NCBI GenBank assembly: GCA_017519145.1
Contig: JAFWTA010000030.1
Location: forward strand, 310,001-374,000
Length of the DNA: 64,000 bases
Source: Ruminococcus sp.
Lineage (GTDB): Bacteria; Bacillota; Clostridia; Oscillospirales; Ruminococcaceae
Direction of reading: 5' to 3'
This document shows, piece after piece, positions 36,791 through 45,532 of this stretch (positions are counted from its first letter, which is position 1; every line of letters starts with the position of its first letter). Under the pieces are notes generated by a model. It ran no database searches. It was given only the letters and a program-made list of their open reading frames with translations, and had not been told where the DNA came from. Both the position numbers and the translations under genes were made by a program.

Positions 36791-37348
36791 CTACCTTGTG
36801 AAACCTGCCGAAAGCAGTATATCCTTCAGACGCTTGACTGCTCTGCTGCATCTTGCTCTTACATTATCTGCCGACAACTGTACTATTTCCGCTATCTCCT
36901 TGGAGCTTCGCCCAAAGAAGTACTTCTGGATGATTATTGTCGAGTCCGGTTCACCAAGCTCCTCCACCTTATCGTAGAGCAGCTTTCTCATTTCCGACTC
37001 CTCGGCAGACTGTGCGATATTCTCTCCTGATTCGATCTCGCCTGCGTCGTCTATCGGGATATTGCTGCTGTGTCTTATGACTCTGCGGTATGTATCTATC
37101 GCCTTGCGTCTTGTCACGGAAGCCGTGAAAGCTTTCAGGTTGCCCTGAATGACATCCTGCTTATCAAAGAATATGAAGCACTGCGCGAAAACATCTCCCA
37201 CACATTCGTCAACATCCTCAATAGAGGCAACCGACTTCAGTTTTGCAAACACGATGGTATACACATAATTGAAGTATTTGTCATAAAACGCACGCTGACC
37301 CTTTTCGGGCTCAGCTTTCAGCAGATGCTGAAGCTCATTATCTGTCAT
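36791..37348 (-). CDS. ECF-type RNA polymerase sigma factor
   Basis: 185 aa from the second ATG (37348), which has GGAG 8 nt upstream; the ATG at 37354 sits too close to it. Region 2: FNYVYTIVFAKLKS, then DECVGDVFAQCF. Region 4 in the last 60 residues: IIIQKYFFGRSSKEIAEIVQLSADNVRARCSRAVK, a helix-turn-helix for the -35 element, broken here for length. Probably controlled by the membrane protein encoded after it. Possible autoregulation cannot be judged from the sequence. Confidence 0.88.
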   Translation of the reverse strand: MTDNELQHLLKAEPEKGQRAFYDKYFNYVYTIVFAKLKSVASIEDVDECVGDVFAQCFIFFDKQDVIQGNLKAFTASVTRRKAIDTYRRVIRHSSNIPIDDAGEIESGENIAQSAEESEMRKLLYDKVEELGEPDSTIIIQKYFFGRSSKEIAEIVQLSADNVRARCSRAVKRLKDILLSAGFTR

Positions 37349-37483
37349 TTTCATCTCTCCTGATCATGCGCATGATTTTTTCCCCTTCATATACTCTAAT
37401 CGCAGGTGACCTGCCATACGAAACAGAAAGGAAATATTTTTTTATTTTAACCTATGATTTTTCAAAAAAATCATAAATGGTAC

Positions 37484-37512
37484 TTTACTTTTAATCGCAA
37501 ATATGCTATTAT
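37484..37512 (+). promoter_or_regulatory. Promoter of plsY
   Basis: TTTACT (37484-37489), 17-bp spacer, TATTAT (37507-37512). A short inverted repeat TATGATTTTT/AAAAATCATA lies just upstream at about 37453-37475, in the gap shared with the divergent sigma gene. Confidence 0.65.
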
Positions 37513-37586
37513 ATTATGTATGTAAGGTCAGTTCGACATTAATTTAACGATCCGTCCTTTTGTTTTTATTTCATGGGGGGGTTTTT

Positions 37587-38222
37587 ATGCAGATCGCACT
37601 CTGCGCTCTTATAGGTTACTTTTTCGGAAACATCAACCCTGCATTCATTATCGCCAAGTTCAAGGGCTTCGACATAAGACAGAGAGGCTCGGGCAATGCA
37701 GGTGCTTCAAACACTGTCATCACCATCGGAAAAAAAGCAGGTCTTTTCGTAGCACTCTTTGATATCGCAAAAGCTGTTGCTGCGTCACTTATCGCCGCTT
37801 ACTTTTTCCCGCAGATCAAATTCGCAAAGATACTTTCGGGATCATGCTGCATACTCGGACACATCTTCCCTGTACTTATGCGTTTTCACGGTGGAAAGGG
37901 TCTCGCCTCTCTCGGCGGCACCATACTCGCCTTCAATCCCTGCGTGTTCGTCCTTCTTCTCGGATTCGAGATAATCCTTGGCTTCTCAATGGATTATGTC
38001 TGCATCGTTCCTGTTACAGGCTCGGTAATATTCACCATGATATATGCCCTGCTCACAGGCGACTGCATCGGTACCGCGATACTATCAGCAGTTTCACTTA
38101 TCATACTTTTCAAGCATATAGAAAACTTCAAGCGGATCCAGAACGGTACGGAAGCCCATATAAGCTTCCTGTGGAAAAAGGATCAGGAGATCGCAAGGAT
38201 CAGAAAAAACGGAAGTACATGA
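37587..38222 (+). CDS. plsY: Glycerol-3-phosphate acyltransferase PlsY
   Basis: 211 aa from the ATG at 37587, preceded by a G-rich ribosome site (GGGGGGG). Polytopic membrane enzyme that acylates glycerol 3-phosphate from acyl-phosphate, the first step of phospholipid synthesis in most Gram-positives. Visible: GYFFGNINPAFIIAKFKG, RQRGSGNAGASN and the conserved HIFPV and FHGGKGLA segments. Monocistronic: a terminator lies 6 bp after the stop. Confidence 0.95.
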   Translation: MQIALCALIGYFFGNINPAFIIAKFKGFDIRQRGSGNAGASNTVITIGKKAGLFVALFDIAKAVAASLIAAYFFPQIKFAKILSGSCCILGHIFPVLMRFHGGKGLASLGGTILAFNPCVFVLLLGFEIILGFSMDYVCIVPVTGSVIFTMIYALLTGDCIGTAILSAVSLIILFKHIENFKRIQNGTEAHISFLWKKDQEIARIRKNGST

Positions 38223-38227
38223 CCAAA

Positions 38228-38248
38228 AGTCCCTTCGGGGGCTTTTTT
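38228..38248 (+). terminator. Terminator after plsY
   Basis: AGTCCC-TTCG-GGGGCT stem with the very stable UUCG tetraloop, followed by TTTTT. Confidence 0.85.
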
Positions 38249-38300
38249 GCGCCCTTATGCGCCGCCGCAGCGCTTTATGCGGCAGAACGGAGTCTTTTTT

Positions 38301-39665
38301 ATGCCAAGAAAAGCAGCGGATATGTGCGAGGGTCCTCTTATCAGCAGGATCATACTCTATACCATACCGATAATACTCACAGGAGTCCTTCAGCTCCTGT
38401 TCAACGCCGCCGATCTCGTAGTCGTTGGTCGGTGCTGCGGAAGCAATTCCGTGGGAGCTGTCGGCTCCACCGGAGCTATCATCAACCTCATGGTAAACCT
38501 TTTCATAGGTCTTTCCGTGGGCGCAGGCGTTACTGTTGCACACGGTCTCGGCTCGGGAAGGATCGAGGACGTCCGCAGGACGGTCCACACCGCCATCCCC
38601 ACGGCTATCATCAGCGGAGCAGTTCTCACGCTGGTGGGTGTGCTGTTTTCCGGAAAATTCCTCAGTCTTATGGACACGCCAAAAGAACAGCTCCACCTCG
38701 CCACATCTTACATGAGGATATATTTCTGCGGAACCATCGCCAGCATGATATACAACTTCGGCTCGGCTATACTCCGCGCCGCAGGTGATACACAAAGTCC
38801 TCTTTACTATCTGACAGCCGCAGGAGTCCTCAATGTTCTCCTCAATCTGCTGTTTGTAATCGTTTTCAGAATGGACGTTGCAGGCGTGGCTCTTGCTACC
38901 ACTATATCACAGATACTGTCGGCAGTACTTATACTCCGCGCTCTCATGAAGCGCGAGGACGCCTGCAGGCTCAATCTAAGGAAAATGCATATCTACGGCA
39001 GACAGCTGAAAAGGATCATCCAGATAGGCTTTCCCGCAGGTATACAAGGCTCGCTGTTCTCAGCATCGAATGTTATCATCCAGTCCTCAATAAACTCGTT
39101 CGGTCCCATCGTCAATTCGGGAAACGCTGCCGCTCAGAACATTGAGGGTTTCGTGTACACATCCATGAACTCATACAGCCAGACCGCTCTCAACTTCACA
39201 GGTCAGAACTACGGTGCAGGCAAATTCGACCGCATCCGAAAGATAATGTGGATCTGCCTTATCGCTGTGTTCTGTACGGGAGCAGCACTTGGAATAACCG
39301 CACTCTTCTTCGGAAAGCCTCTCCTCGGCATCTACATCACCGACTCTGATGAAGCCATAAAGTACGGACTTGTGAGAATGACCTACATCATGCTCCCCTA
39401 CTTTCTCTGCGGACTAATGGACGTAACTACGGGACTTATCCGCGGTTTGGGAAGCTCAGTAACTCCCATGCTCATAACTATAGCAGGAGTGGTCGGAATA
39501 CGTCTGGGCTGGATATATGTTGTTTTCAGGATACCGCAGTATCACTCCATCAAGAGTCTTTACCTGTCATATGCCATTTCATGGTCCATAACCTTTCTCG
39601 CCGAACTCATCGTGTTCATCATACTTATGAAGAAGCTGAAAAAGCAGCAGAACAAGCAGGAATAG
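38301..39665 (+). CDS. MATE-family efflux transporter
   Basis: 454 aa from the ATG at 38301, 8 nt after GGAG; upstream in-frame codons belong to the terminator region. Twelve predicted transmembrane helices in two similar halves. Typical opening GPLISRIILYTIPIILTGVLQ, split by the usual NAADLVVVGR motif. Such proteins export drugs or metabolites using Na+ or H+. Substrate unknown. It follows plsY but is separated by the terminator, so probably has its own start. Confidence 0.9.
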   Translation: MPRKAADMCEGPLISRIILYTIPIILTGVLQLLFNAADLVVVGRCCGSNSVGAVGSTGAIINLMVNLFIGLSVGAGVTVAHGLGSGRIEDVRRTVHTAIPTAIISGAVLTLVGVLFSGKFLSLMDTPKEQLHLATSYMRIYFCGTIASMIYNFGSAILRAAGDTQSPLYYLTAAGVLNVLLNLLFVIVFRMDVAGVALATTISQILSAVLILRALMKREDACRLNLRKMHIYGRQLKRIIQIGFPAGIQGSLFSASNVIIQSSINSFGPIVNSGNAAAQNIEGFVYTSMNSYSQTALNFTGQNYGAGKFDRIRKIMWICLIAVFCTGAALGITALFFGKPLLGIYITDSDEAIKYGLVRMTYIMLPYFLCGLMDVTTGLIRGLGSSVTPMLITIAGVVGIRLGWIYVVFRIPQYHSIKSLYLSYAISWSITFLAELIVFIILMKKLKKQQNKQE

Positions 39666-39689
39666 TGCTGAGCACTTATACACAAGTCA

Positions 39690-39720
39690 GCCCCGAGTTT
39701 TACCTCGGGGCTTGTTTGTT
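39690..39720 (+). terminator. Terminator after the MATE gene
   Basis: 8-bp stem GCCCCGAG/CTCGGGGC, loop TTTTAC, then TTGTTTGTT. Confidence 0.75.
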
Positions 39721-39743
39721 ATAATAGAGTATACACTGAAGCC

Positions 39744-40361
39744 TTACGCTGATACGGTATCGCAGGAAGTGAATGCCGCTTCCTCACGGCGGATAAAGTA
39801 TCCCTGCTCTGCCCTGCACACAGGACACTCCTGCGGAGGCTCGCTGCCCTTATGGATGTGTCCGCAGTTAAGGCATATCCAGCACTGCTCGGTGTCGTTG
39901 CTTCTGAAAAGCATACCGCTGCGGTAAAGCTCTCCGTAATACCTGAACCGTGCTCTGTGGCTGTTTTCGATATCGGCAATCATCCTGAACTTGGCTGCCG
40001 CCTCGGTAAAGCCCTCATCGGCAGCAATTCGTGCAAAATCGGGATACACCACCGAGAACTCCTTCTTCTCCTCCCTTTCGGAAGCGTCGAGGAGCTTCTG
40101 TATCTCTTCGGTGACCTCGGCAGGAAAGCCTGCGGAGATGTCTATATCCTGTCCCGTCCCCTCCTTCAGCAGCTTCCAGAACACCATGGCATGGCGCTCC
40201 TCCTGCTCGGCAGTGAAACGGAACATCCGCTCAAGTCCCACAAGCTTTTGCTGCTGTGCTGTCAGGGCAGCCTGATAATACCTCTGCCGAGACTGACACT
40301 CCCCCGCAAAGGCTCGCATAAGATTGATACGGGTCTGACTTTCTGTAAAACTTATCTGCAT
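39744..40361 (-). CDS. Rubrerythrin
   Basis: 205 aa. Four-helix di-iron domain (residues 1-150) with AGECQSRQRY, EQEERHAM and ADIENSHRARF, each supplying Glu or His ligands. A C-terminal rubredoxin-like domain carries CWIC...CPVC knuckles. Reduces hydrogen peroxide with NADH-derived electrons, protecting this anaerobe. Its ribosome site lies in a hairpin (40365-40386), which may control translation. It follows a small zinc-ribbon gene and probably shares its promoter. Confidence 0.93.
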   Translation of the reverse strand: MQISFTESQTRINLMRAFAGECQSRQRYYQAALTAQQQKLVGLERMFRFTAEQEERHAMVFWKLLKEGTGQDIDISAGFPAEVTEEIQKLLDASEREEKKEFSVVYPDFARIAADEGFTEAAAKFRMIADIENSHRARFRYYGELYRSGMLFRSNDTEQCWICLNCGHIHKGSEPPQECPVCRAEQGYFIRREEAAFTSCDTVSA

Positions 40362-40364
40362 GAT

Positions 40365-40386
40365 AATACCTCCTTTTGGAAGTATT
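40365..40386 (-). promoter_or_regulatory. Hairpin holding the rubrerythrin ribosome site
   Basis: Minus-strand AATACTTCC-AAAA-GGAGGTATT: nine pairs, one of them G-U. The 3' arm contains GGAGG, 7 nt before the ATG. Folding would hide the site. Confidence 0.55.
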
Positions 40387-40405
40387 ATGTGCAGTTATTT
40401 TTTTA

Positions 40406-40633
40406 TTATACGATCTCCCCCGGGATAGTATAACGATATTTCATTATATTCTCAGGATTTTTGAGACGAAGGTTCTGGATATGGCCGCACCTCGGACAGG
40501 CATCACAGATGATCTGACTCCTCTTCGGCTTCAATTTCTGTTCCTCGCCTTCAGGATAGAACTGGACAGCGTAGGGTGTAACGAGAGTTCCTGATACTAC
40601 CTTTGCCGCGCAGAATTCACATACGTTATCCAT
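40406..40633 (-). CDS. Small zinc-ribbon protein
   Basis: 75 aa, no signal peptide. Two Cys pairs, CEFC near residue 5 and CPRC near 46, with a beta-rich middle, suggest one bound zinc or iron. The layout recalls DUF6487-like short ribbons, but I cannot assign it firmly. Own consensus promoter; rubrerythrin follows 44 bp on, so a redox or metal link is possible. Confidence 0.65.
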   Translation of the reverse strand: MDNVCEFCAAKVVSGTLVTPYAVQFYPEGEEQKLKPKRSQIICDACPRCGHIQNLRLKNPENIMKYRYTIPGEIV

Positions 40634-40662
40634 ATTGTTTCCCCCTAATTTAAGATATTACA

Positions 40663-40691
40663 ATTATAACACTTTGCGCTGTTCATGTCAA
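40663..40691 (-). promoter_or_regulatory. Consensus promoter of the zinc-ribbon/rubrerythrin unit
   Basis: Exact TTGACA (40686-40691), 17-bp spacer, exact TATAAT (40663-40668). The -35 box abuts the terminator of the hydrogenase operon. Confidence 0.85.
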
Positions 40692-40720
40692 TAAAGAAGG
40701 GCGGACAAATTTGTCCGCCC
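40692..40720 (-). terminator. Terminator of the hydrogenase operon
   Basis: Perfect 22-bp palindrome (40699-40720, GGGCGGACAAA and its complement), followed on the minus strand by TTCTTTAT. Confidence 0.8.
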
Positions 40721-40740
40721 TCAATGAATTCAGCTTTTTA

Positions 40741-42489
40741 TCATATCTCGTTAACTTTTCTCTTAACGTAGGATGTGTGGAGGACCTCGTGAGCCTTGTG
40801 GCTGCCGGGCTTCTCAAAGAACTCCTCGTAAACCTTCTTGATAGCAGGATTCTCGTGAGACTGTCTGAGAGGCATTGACTTGTCGAGGTTGTAGAGTACC
40901 TTAGCTCTCTCTTCTCTGATGTCAACGAAGTTTCTGACACCCATGGGAACCTGAGGCTGACCGCCGCCGTTTACACAGCCGCCGGGACAAGCCATAACTT
41001 CTACGAACTGAGCGTCGCACTTGCCTGCTCTGATATCGTCAAGAACCTTTCTTGCGTTAGCAAGACCGCTTGTAACGATAACCTTAACATCGTTGCCTGC
41101 AACGTTGTAAGTAGCTTCCTTGATAGCCTTTGTACCACGAACCTCGGGGAGATCTGTTACGTTCTCGCCTGTGAGTGTGTATACAGCTGTTCTGAGAGCA
41201 GCCTCCATAACACCGCCTGTTGCACCGAAGATAACGCCTGCACCTGTTGAGATTCCCAGCGGATCGTCAAACTTCTCGTCGGGAAGTGAGTTGAACAGGA
41301 TACCTGCACGCTCGATCATTCTGCCGAGCTCACGGGTCGTAAGAGCGTAATCAACATCGGGTACGCCTGCAGCGCTCTGATCGGGTCTGCCGATCTCGAA
41401 CTTCTTAGCTGTACAAGGCATGATAGATACCATAACGATGTTCTTGGGATCAAGACCCATCTTCTGAGCGTAGTATGTCTTAGCAGTTGCACCGAACATC
41501 TGCTGAGGAGACTTACATGAAGAAAGGTGATCGAGAAGATCGGGATAGTAGTGCTCACAGAACTTGACCCATCCGGGTGAGCATGATGTGATAAGAGGAA
41601 GTGTTCCGCCATTTGTGAAACGATCGAGGAACTCGTTAGCCTCTTCCATGATAGTGAGGTCAGCAGCAAAGTCTGTATCGAATACCTTGTCGAAGCCCAG
41701 TCTGCGGAGAGCAGCTGCCATTTTGCCTTCAACATTTGTACCGATAGGATTGCCGAAGCACTCGCCGAGACCTGCACGAACAGCAGGAGCTGTCTGAACG
41801 AGAACAGTCTTCTCGGGATCGGCGATAGCTTCCATAACTTCCTTGGTGTAATCCTTCTCTGAGAGTGCGCCGACAGGACAAACAGCGATACACTGACCGC
41901 AGGATACACAGCTTGTCTCGCCGAGACCCATGTCGAATGCAGAGCCGATATATGTCTTGAAGCCTCTCTCGTTAGCACCGATAACACCGATACCCTGTGT
42001 CTTTGCACAAACTGCTACGCAGCGGCGGCAAAGGATACACTTGTTGTTGTCACGGTACATATGTGCAGCAGTGTTGTCTACCTCATACTCGTTCTTGATG
42101 CCGTCGTATACAGTAGCGTCCTCAACACCGTAATCCTTAGCAAGCTTCTGGAGCTCACAGTTGCCGCTTCTTACACAGGAGAGGCACTTTCTGTCATGAG
42201 TTGAAAGGATGAGCTCGAGAGTTCTCTTTCTTGACTCGATGACCTTGGGTGAGCTTGTGAGGATCTCCATGTTGTTGGAACAGGGATATACGCAGCCTGC
42301 TACGAGACGGAAGCCTCTGCCTTCGTTTACCTCTGTAACGCAGATACGGCAGGCGCCGATCTCGTTGATCTCCTTCATATAGCAAAGTGTAGGAATTTCA
42401 AAGCCGGCCATGTGAGCAGCTTCAAGAACAGTAGTGCCCTTGGGGACTTCTAATTCAACACCGTTGATTTTAACAGTTATATTTTCCAT
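40741..42489 (-). CDS. hydA: [FeFe] hydrogenase, catalytic subunit (HydA, group A3-like)
   Basis: 582 aa. N-terminal [2Fe-2S] ferredoxin domain (CYMKEINEIGACRIC, then CVYPC); His/Cys3 [4Fe-4S] segment HDRKCLSCVRSGNC; two further [4Fe-4S] motifs CILCRRCVAVC and CVSCGQCIAVCP. The H-cluster domain has all three signatures: TSCSPGWVKF, MPCTAKK and MACPGGCVNGGG. Produces H2. With HydB and HydC it forms the soluble complex that combines NADH and reduced ferredoxin. Complete. Confidence 0.96.
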   Translation of the reverse strand: MENITVKINGVELEVPKGTTVLEAAHMAGFEIPTLCYMKEINEIGACRICVTEVNEGRGFRLVAGCVYPCSNNMEILTSSPKVIESRKRTLELILSTHDRKCLSCVRSGNCELQKLAKDYGVEDATVYDGIKNEYEVDNTAAHMYRDNNKCILCRRCVAVCAKTQGIGVIGANERGFKTYIGSAFDMGLGETSCVSCGQCIAVCPVGALSEKDYTKEVMEAIADPEKTVLVQTAPAVRAGLGECFGNPIGTNVEGKMAAALRRLGFDKVFDTDFAADLTIMEEANEFLDRFTNGGTLPLITSCSPGWVKFCEHYYPDLLDHLSSCKSPQQMFGATAKTYYAQKMGLDPKNIVMVSIMPCTAKKFEIGRPDQSAAGVPDVDYALTTRELGRMIERAGILFNSLPDEKFDDPLGISTGAGVIFGATGGVMEAALRTAVYTLTGENVTDLPEVRGTKAIKEATYNVAGNDVKVIVTSGLANARKVLDDIRAGKCDAQFVEVMACPGGCVNGGGQPQVPMGVRNFVDIREERAKVLYNLDKSMPLRQSHENPAIKKVYEEFFEKPGSHKAHEVLHTSYVKRKVNEI

Positions 42490-42503
42490 TACTATTCCTC
42501 CGC

Positions 42504-44402
42504 TTACTTCTTGATGATTGCCTTGAACTTACATGTTGCGATACAAGCGCCGCACTTTACGCACTTGCTCTTATCGATCTCCATAGCAGCAAGCTTCTTG
42601 CCGGGAGCGATATAGTCAGTTCTTGTGATAGCGGATGCAGGACACTGCTTAGCACACATACCGCAGCCGATACACTTGTCCTTTTCGATCTCGAAGCTGA
42701 GGAGGTCCTTACATACGCCTGCGGGACACTTCTTGTCAACAACGTGAGCGATGTACTCGTCACGGAAGCATCTGAGTGTTGAGAGAACAGGGTTAGGAGC
42801 TGTCTGTCCAAGACCGCAGAGTGAGTTAGCCTTGATGTGATATGCCAGTTCTTCCAGCTTGTCAAGATCCTCGAGAGTACCCTTGCCCTTTGTGATCTTG
42901 TCAAGGATCTCCCACATTCTCTTTGTACCGATACGGCAGGGTGTACACTTACCGCATGACTCATCAACAGTGAACTCGAGGAAGAACTTAGCGATGTCGA
43001 CCATACAGTTGTCCTCGTCCATAACGATAAGTCCGCCTGAACCCATCATTGAACCGATACCGATGAGGTTATCGTAATCGATGGGGATATCGAAGTTTGA
43101 AGGATCGATACATCCGCCTGAAGGACCACCTGTCTGAGCAGCCTTGAACTTCTTTCCGTTGGGGATACCGCCGCCGATCTCTTCGATAACTTCGCGGAGA
43201 GTTGTACCCATAGGAACTTCAACGAGACCTGTGTTCTTGATCTTTCCGCCGAGAGCGAATACCTTGGTACCCTTTGACTTCTCGGTACCCATAGATGCGA
43301 ACCAGTCTGCACCGTTGAGGATGATCTGGGGAATATTTGCATATGTCTCAACATTGTTGAGGATAGTAGGCTTCTGGAAGAGACCCTTTTCAGCAGGGAA
43401 AGGAGGTCTCGGACGGGGCTCACCACGGTTGCCCTCGATAGAAGTCATAAGAGCTGTCTCCTCACCGCAGACGAAAGCGCCTGCACCGAGACGAAGATCG
43501 ATATCGAAGCAGAAATCTGTTCCGAAGATATTCTTACCGAGCATACCGTTCTCACGAGCCTGCTTGATAGCGATGTTAAGACGCTCAACAGCGATAGGAT
43601 ACTCGGCACGAACGTAGATGTAACCCTGTGTTGCGCCGATAGCGTAACCTGCGATGGACATAGCCTCAAGAACAACGTGAGGATCGCCCTCGAGTACAGA
43701 ACGGTCCATGAATGCACCCGGGTCGCCCTCGTCGGCGTTACAGCATACATACTTCTGGTCTGCGTTGGGAACGATGTTTCTTGCAAGCTTCCACTTCATA
43801 CCTGTGGGGAAGCCGCCGCCTCCGCGTCCGCGGAGACCTGAATCGAGGATAGTCTGGATAACGTCCTCGGGAGTCATAGTTGTGAGGACCTTGCCGAGAG
43901 CCTGATAGCCGTCACGGCCTATGTACTCATTGATGTCCTCGGGATTGATAACACCGCAGTTTCTGAGTGCAACACGGTGCTGCTTTTTGTAGAATGATGT
44001 GTCATCGAGAGACTTGATCTCGTCGCCTGCAACTGTTTCCTCATAGAGGAACTCCTTAACAGGATTGCCGCCGATAAGATGCTCATCAACGATACGGGGG
44101 ATCTCATCAACATTAACGCGTGAGTAGAATGATCCCTCGGGATATACGATCATGATAGGACCGCGCTCGCAAAGTCCGAAGCAGCCTGTCTTAACGATCT
44201 GAACCTTATCTTTAAGTCCCTTTTCTGCGAATTCCTTCTCAAGCTCCTCAATGATCTTGGGTGAGCCTGAAGAGGTACATCCTGTACCGCCGCAGACAAG
44301 GACGTGTCTTTCATATTTTGAAGAAGCATTGCCATGTGTTCTGAGAGCTACCTCGCCCACCATGCTGTCTCTGACAACCTTGAGTTCTTCAAGAGTCTTC
44401 AT
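42504..44402 (-). CDS. hydB: Bifurcating hydrogenase flavoprotein subunit (HydB, NuoF-like)
   Basis: 632 aa. N-terminal thioredoxin-like [2Fe-2S] domain (CGGTGCTSSGSP, TGCFGLCERGP); NuoF-type FMN/NADH domain with GRGGGGFPTGMKW and CNADEGDPGAFMDRSVLEG; [4Fe-4S] site CGKCTPCRIGT; two C-terminal ferredoxin motifs CIGCGMCAKQC and CVKCGACIATC. Binds NAD(H) and splits electrons between ferredoxin and NADH. 14 bp upstream of hydA. Confidence 0.96.
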   Translation of the reverse strand: MKTLEELKVVRDSMVGEVALRTHGNASSKYERHVLVCGGTGCTSSGSPKIIEELEKEFAEKGLKDKVQIVKTGCFGLCERGPIMIVYPEGSFYSRVNVDEIPRIVDEHLIGGNPVKEFLYEETVAGDEIKSLDDTSFYKKQHRVALRNCGVINPEDINEYIGRDGYQALGKVLTTMTPEDVIQTILDSGLRGRGGGGFPTGMKWKLARNIVPNADQKYVCCNADEGDPGAFMDRSVLEGDPHVVLEAMSIAGYAIGATQGYIYVRAEYPIAVERLNIAIKQARENGMLGKNIFGTDFCFDIDLRLGAGAFVCGEETALMTSIEGNRGEPRPRPPFPAEKGLFQKPTILNNVETYANIPQIILNGADWFASMGTEKSKGTKVFALGGKIKNTGLVEVPMGTTLREVIEEIGGGIPNGKKFKAAQTGGPSGGCIDPSNFDIPIDYDNLIGIGSMMGSGGLIVMDEDNCMVDIAKFFLEFTVDESCGKCTPCRIGTKRMWEILDKITKGKGTLEDLDKLEELAYHIKANSLCGLGQTAPNPVLSTLRCFRDEYIAHVVDKKCPAGVCKDLLSFEIEKDKCIGCGMCAKQCPASAITRTDYIAPGKKLAAMEIDKSKCVKCGACIATCKFKAIIKK

Positions 44403-44433
44403 AAGTTAACCTCCTAAATGGTAATGTTTGGAA

Positions 44434-44928
44434 TTAAGCGTATTTTGCAATGATCTTGTCAACGTCGTCAACAGTGAGACGGCCGTAAACATCTTCATTT
44501 ACTGTAAGAACGGGTGCAAGTCCGCAAGCGCCTATGCAGCGGCAGGCATCAAGTGAGAACTTACCGTCGGGAGTGCATTCGCCGCCGCCGATTCCAAGCT
44601 TTTCCTGGAGCTTATTGTAGATATCTCCGGAACCCTTTACATAGCAGGCTGTACCGAGACAGACTGAGATCGTGTACTCTCCCTTGGGATAGAGTGAGAA
44701 CTGAGCGTAGAAGGTAACAACGCCGTAGATCTTTTCAAGCGGAATGCCTGTGTTGTCGGAAATAAGAGCCTGCACCTCGATGGGAAGGTAACCGTAGATC
44801 TCCTGAGCCTTCTGGAGTATCGGCATAAGAGAACCCTTATCGTTCTTCTTTTCTTCGATAACCTTGAGAAGCTCAGCTTCCTGCTCGGGAGTACCCTTGA
44901 AGGGAACAGTTGATTTAGCTGAATTCAT
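44434..44928 (-). CDS. hydC: Bifurcating hydrogenase small subunit (HydC, NuoE-like)
   Basis: 164 aa thioredoxin-like [2Fe-2S] protein. Ligands lie in CLGTACYVKGS and CRCIGACGLAPV. Relays electrons between HydB and the other clusters. First gene of the hydC-hydB-hydA operon; SD GGAGG lies 9 nt before the ATG. A possible Rex site is 23-40 bp upstream of the ATG. Confidence 0.95.
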   Translation of the reverse strand: MNSAKSTVPFKGTPEQEAELLKVIEEKKNDKGSLMPILQKAQEIYGYLPIEVQALISDNTGIPLEKIYGVVTFYAQFSLYPKGEYTISVCLGTACYVKGSGDIYNKLQEKLGIGGGECTPDGKFSLDACRCIGACGLAPVLTVNEDVYGRLTVDDVDKIIAKYA

Positions 44929-44950
44929 TTAATGGACCTCCTTGTTTTAG

Positions 44951-44968
44951 CTGTGAAAAATGTAACAA
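44951..44968 (-). promoter_or_regulatory. Candidate Rex (NADH-sensing repressor) operator
   Basis: The 18 bp CTGTGAAAAATGTAACAA matches TTGTGAA-N4-TTCACAA at 11 of 14 fixed positions. Rex represses fermentative and hydrogenase genes at low NADH/NAD in Firmicutes. Its position in the 5' leader of hydC fits a block to transcription. Motif match only. Confidence 0.5.
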
Positions 44969-45021
44969 TGTCACGCACAAAAATAAATGAGACAAAATAT
45001 CACATCTCACATATCTTAGAT

Positions 45022-45050
45022 ATTATACCATATATAAAAGAAAATTTCTA
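45022..45050 (-). promoter_or_regulatory. Probable promoter of the hydrogenase operon
   Basis: TATAAT (45022-45027) with a poor -35, TAGAAA, 17 bp away. The remainder of 44969-45391 is very AT-rich and holds no gene I can support on either strand. Confidence 0.45.
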
Positions 45051-45391
45051 TCTCCAATTTAGCCTAATTCGGCTTCACATTACTGTGCATTTTATACAAT
45101 AATGTCGAAATTATATTTGTTAGTATCATATAACATTTACAAGTGTCAATGTTATTCAGTTTCCCCTATTATCTGTATCGGCAAGGTTTCAATTAATGTT
45201 ATGTCAAAGTTTGAATAAAATGTAAATAAAGATTATATAATTCTAATTAAAAATTGTTCTGCTCATTGATAATTTCGCCATAAAACCGTTATCTATTATG
45301 CATTTCTTGTTATATTTTCACTCGAACACACAAACATTAAAACAGCATACATATTTACTAAAAGTTCTCATTCTCGATTTTTCAAAATTTA

Positions 45392-45420
45392 TTGACAAAG
45401 TCCTCTTCATATTGTATATT
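45392..45420 (+). promoter_or_regulatory. Promoter of the DUF4250/dockerin unit
   Basis: Exact TTGACA (45392-45397), 17-bp spacer, TATATT (45415-45420). The leader of about 105 nt is otherwise unexplained. Confidence 0.75.
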
Positions 45421-45532
45421 AATTTTAGAACATATAAATAAGCGCAGAATTTCGCTTTTTCTGCTCAGCCGCGGTAATGTCCTGCACTGCATTCCCGCGC
45501 TGTTTTACCGCCTGAATGGCAAAGGAGTAATT

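Noticed and set aside
37844..38788. 314-codon frame overlapping plsY and the MATE gene
   Set aside because: Arg/His-rich nonsense frame crossing the plsY terminator.
45392..45532. Upstream extension of the DUF4250 frame from a TTG
   Set aside because: That TTG is part of the -35 box TTGACA, and the DUF4250 family begins at the ATG at 45533.
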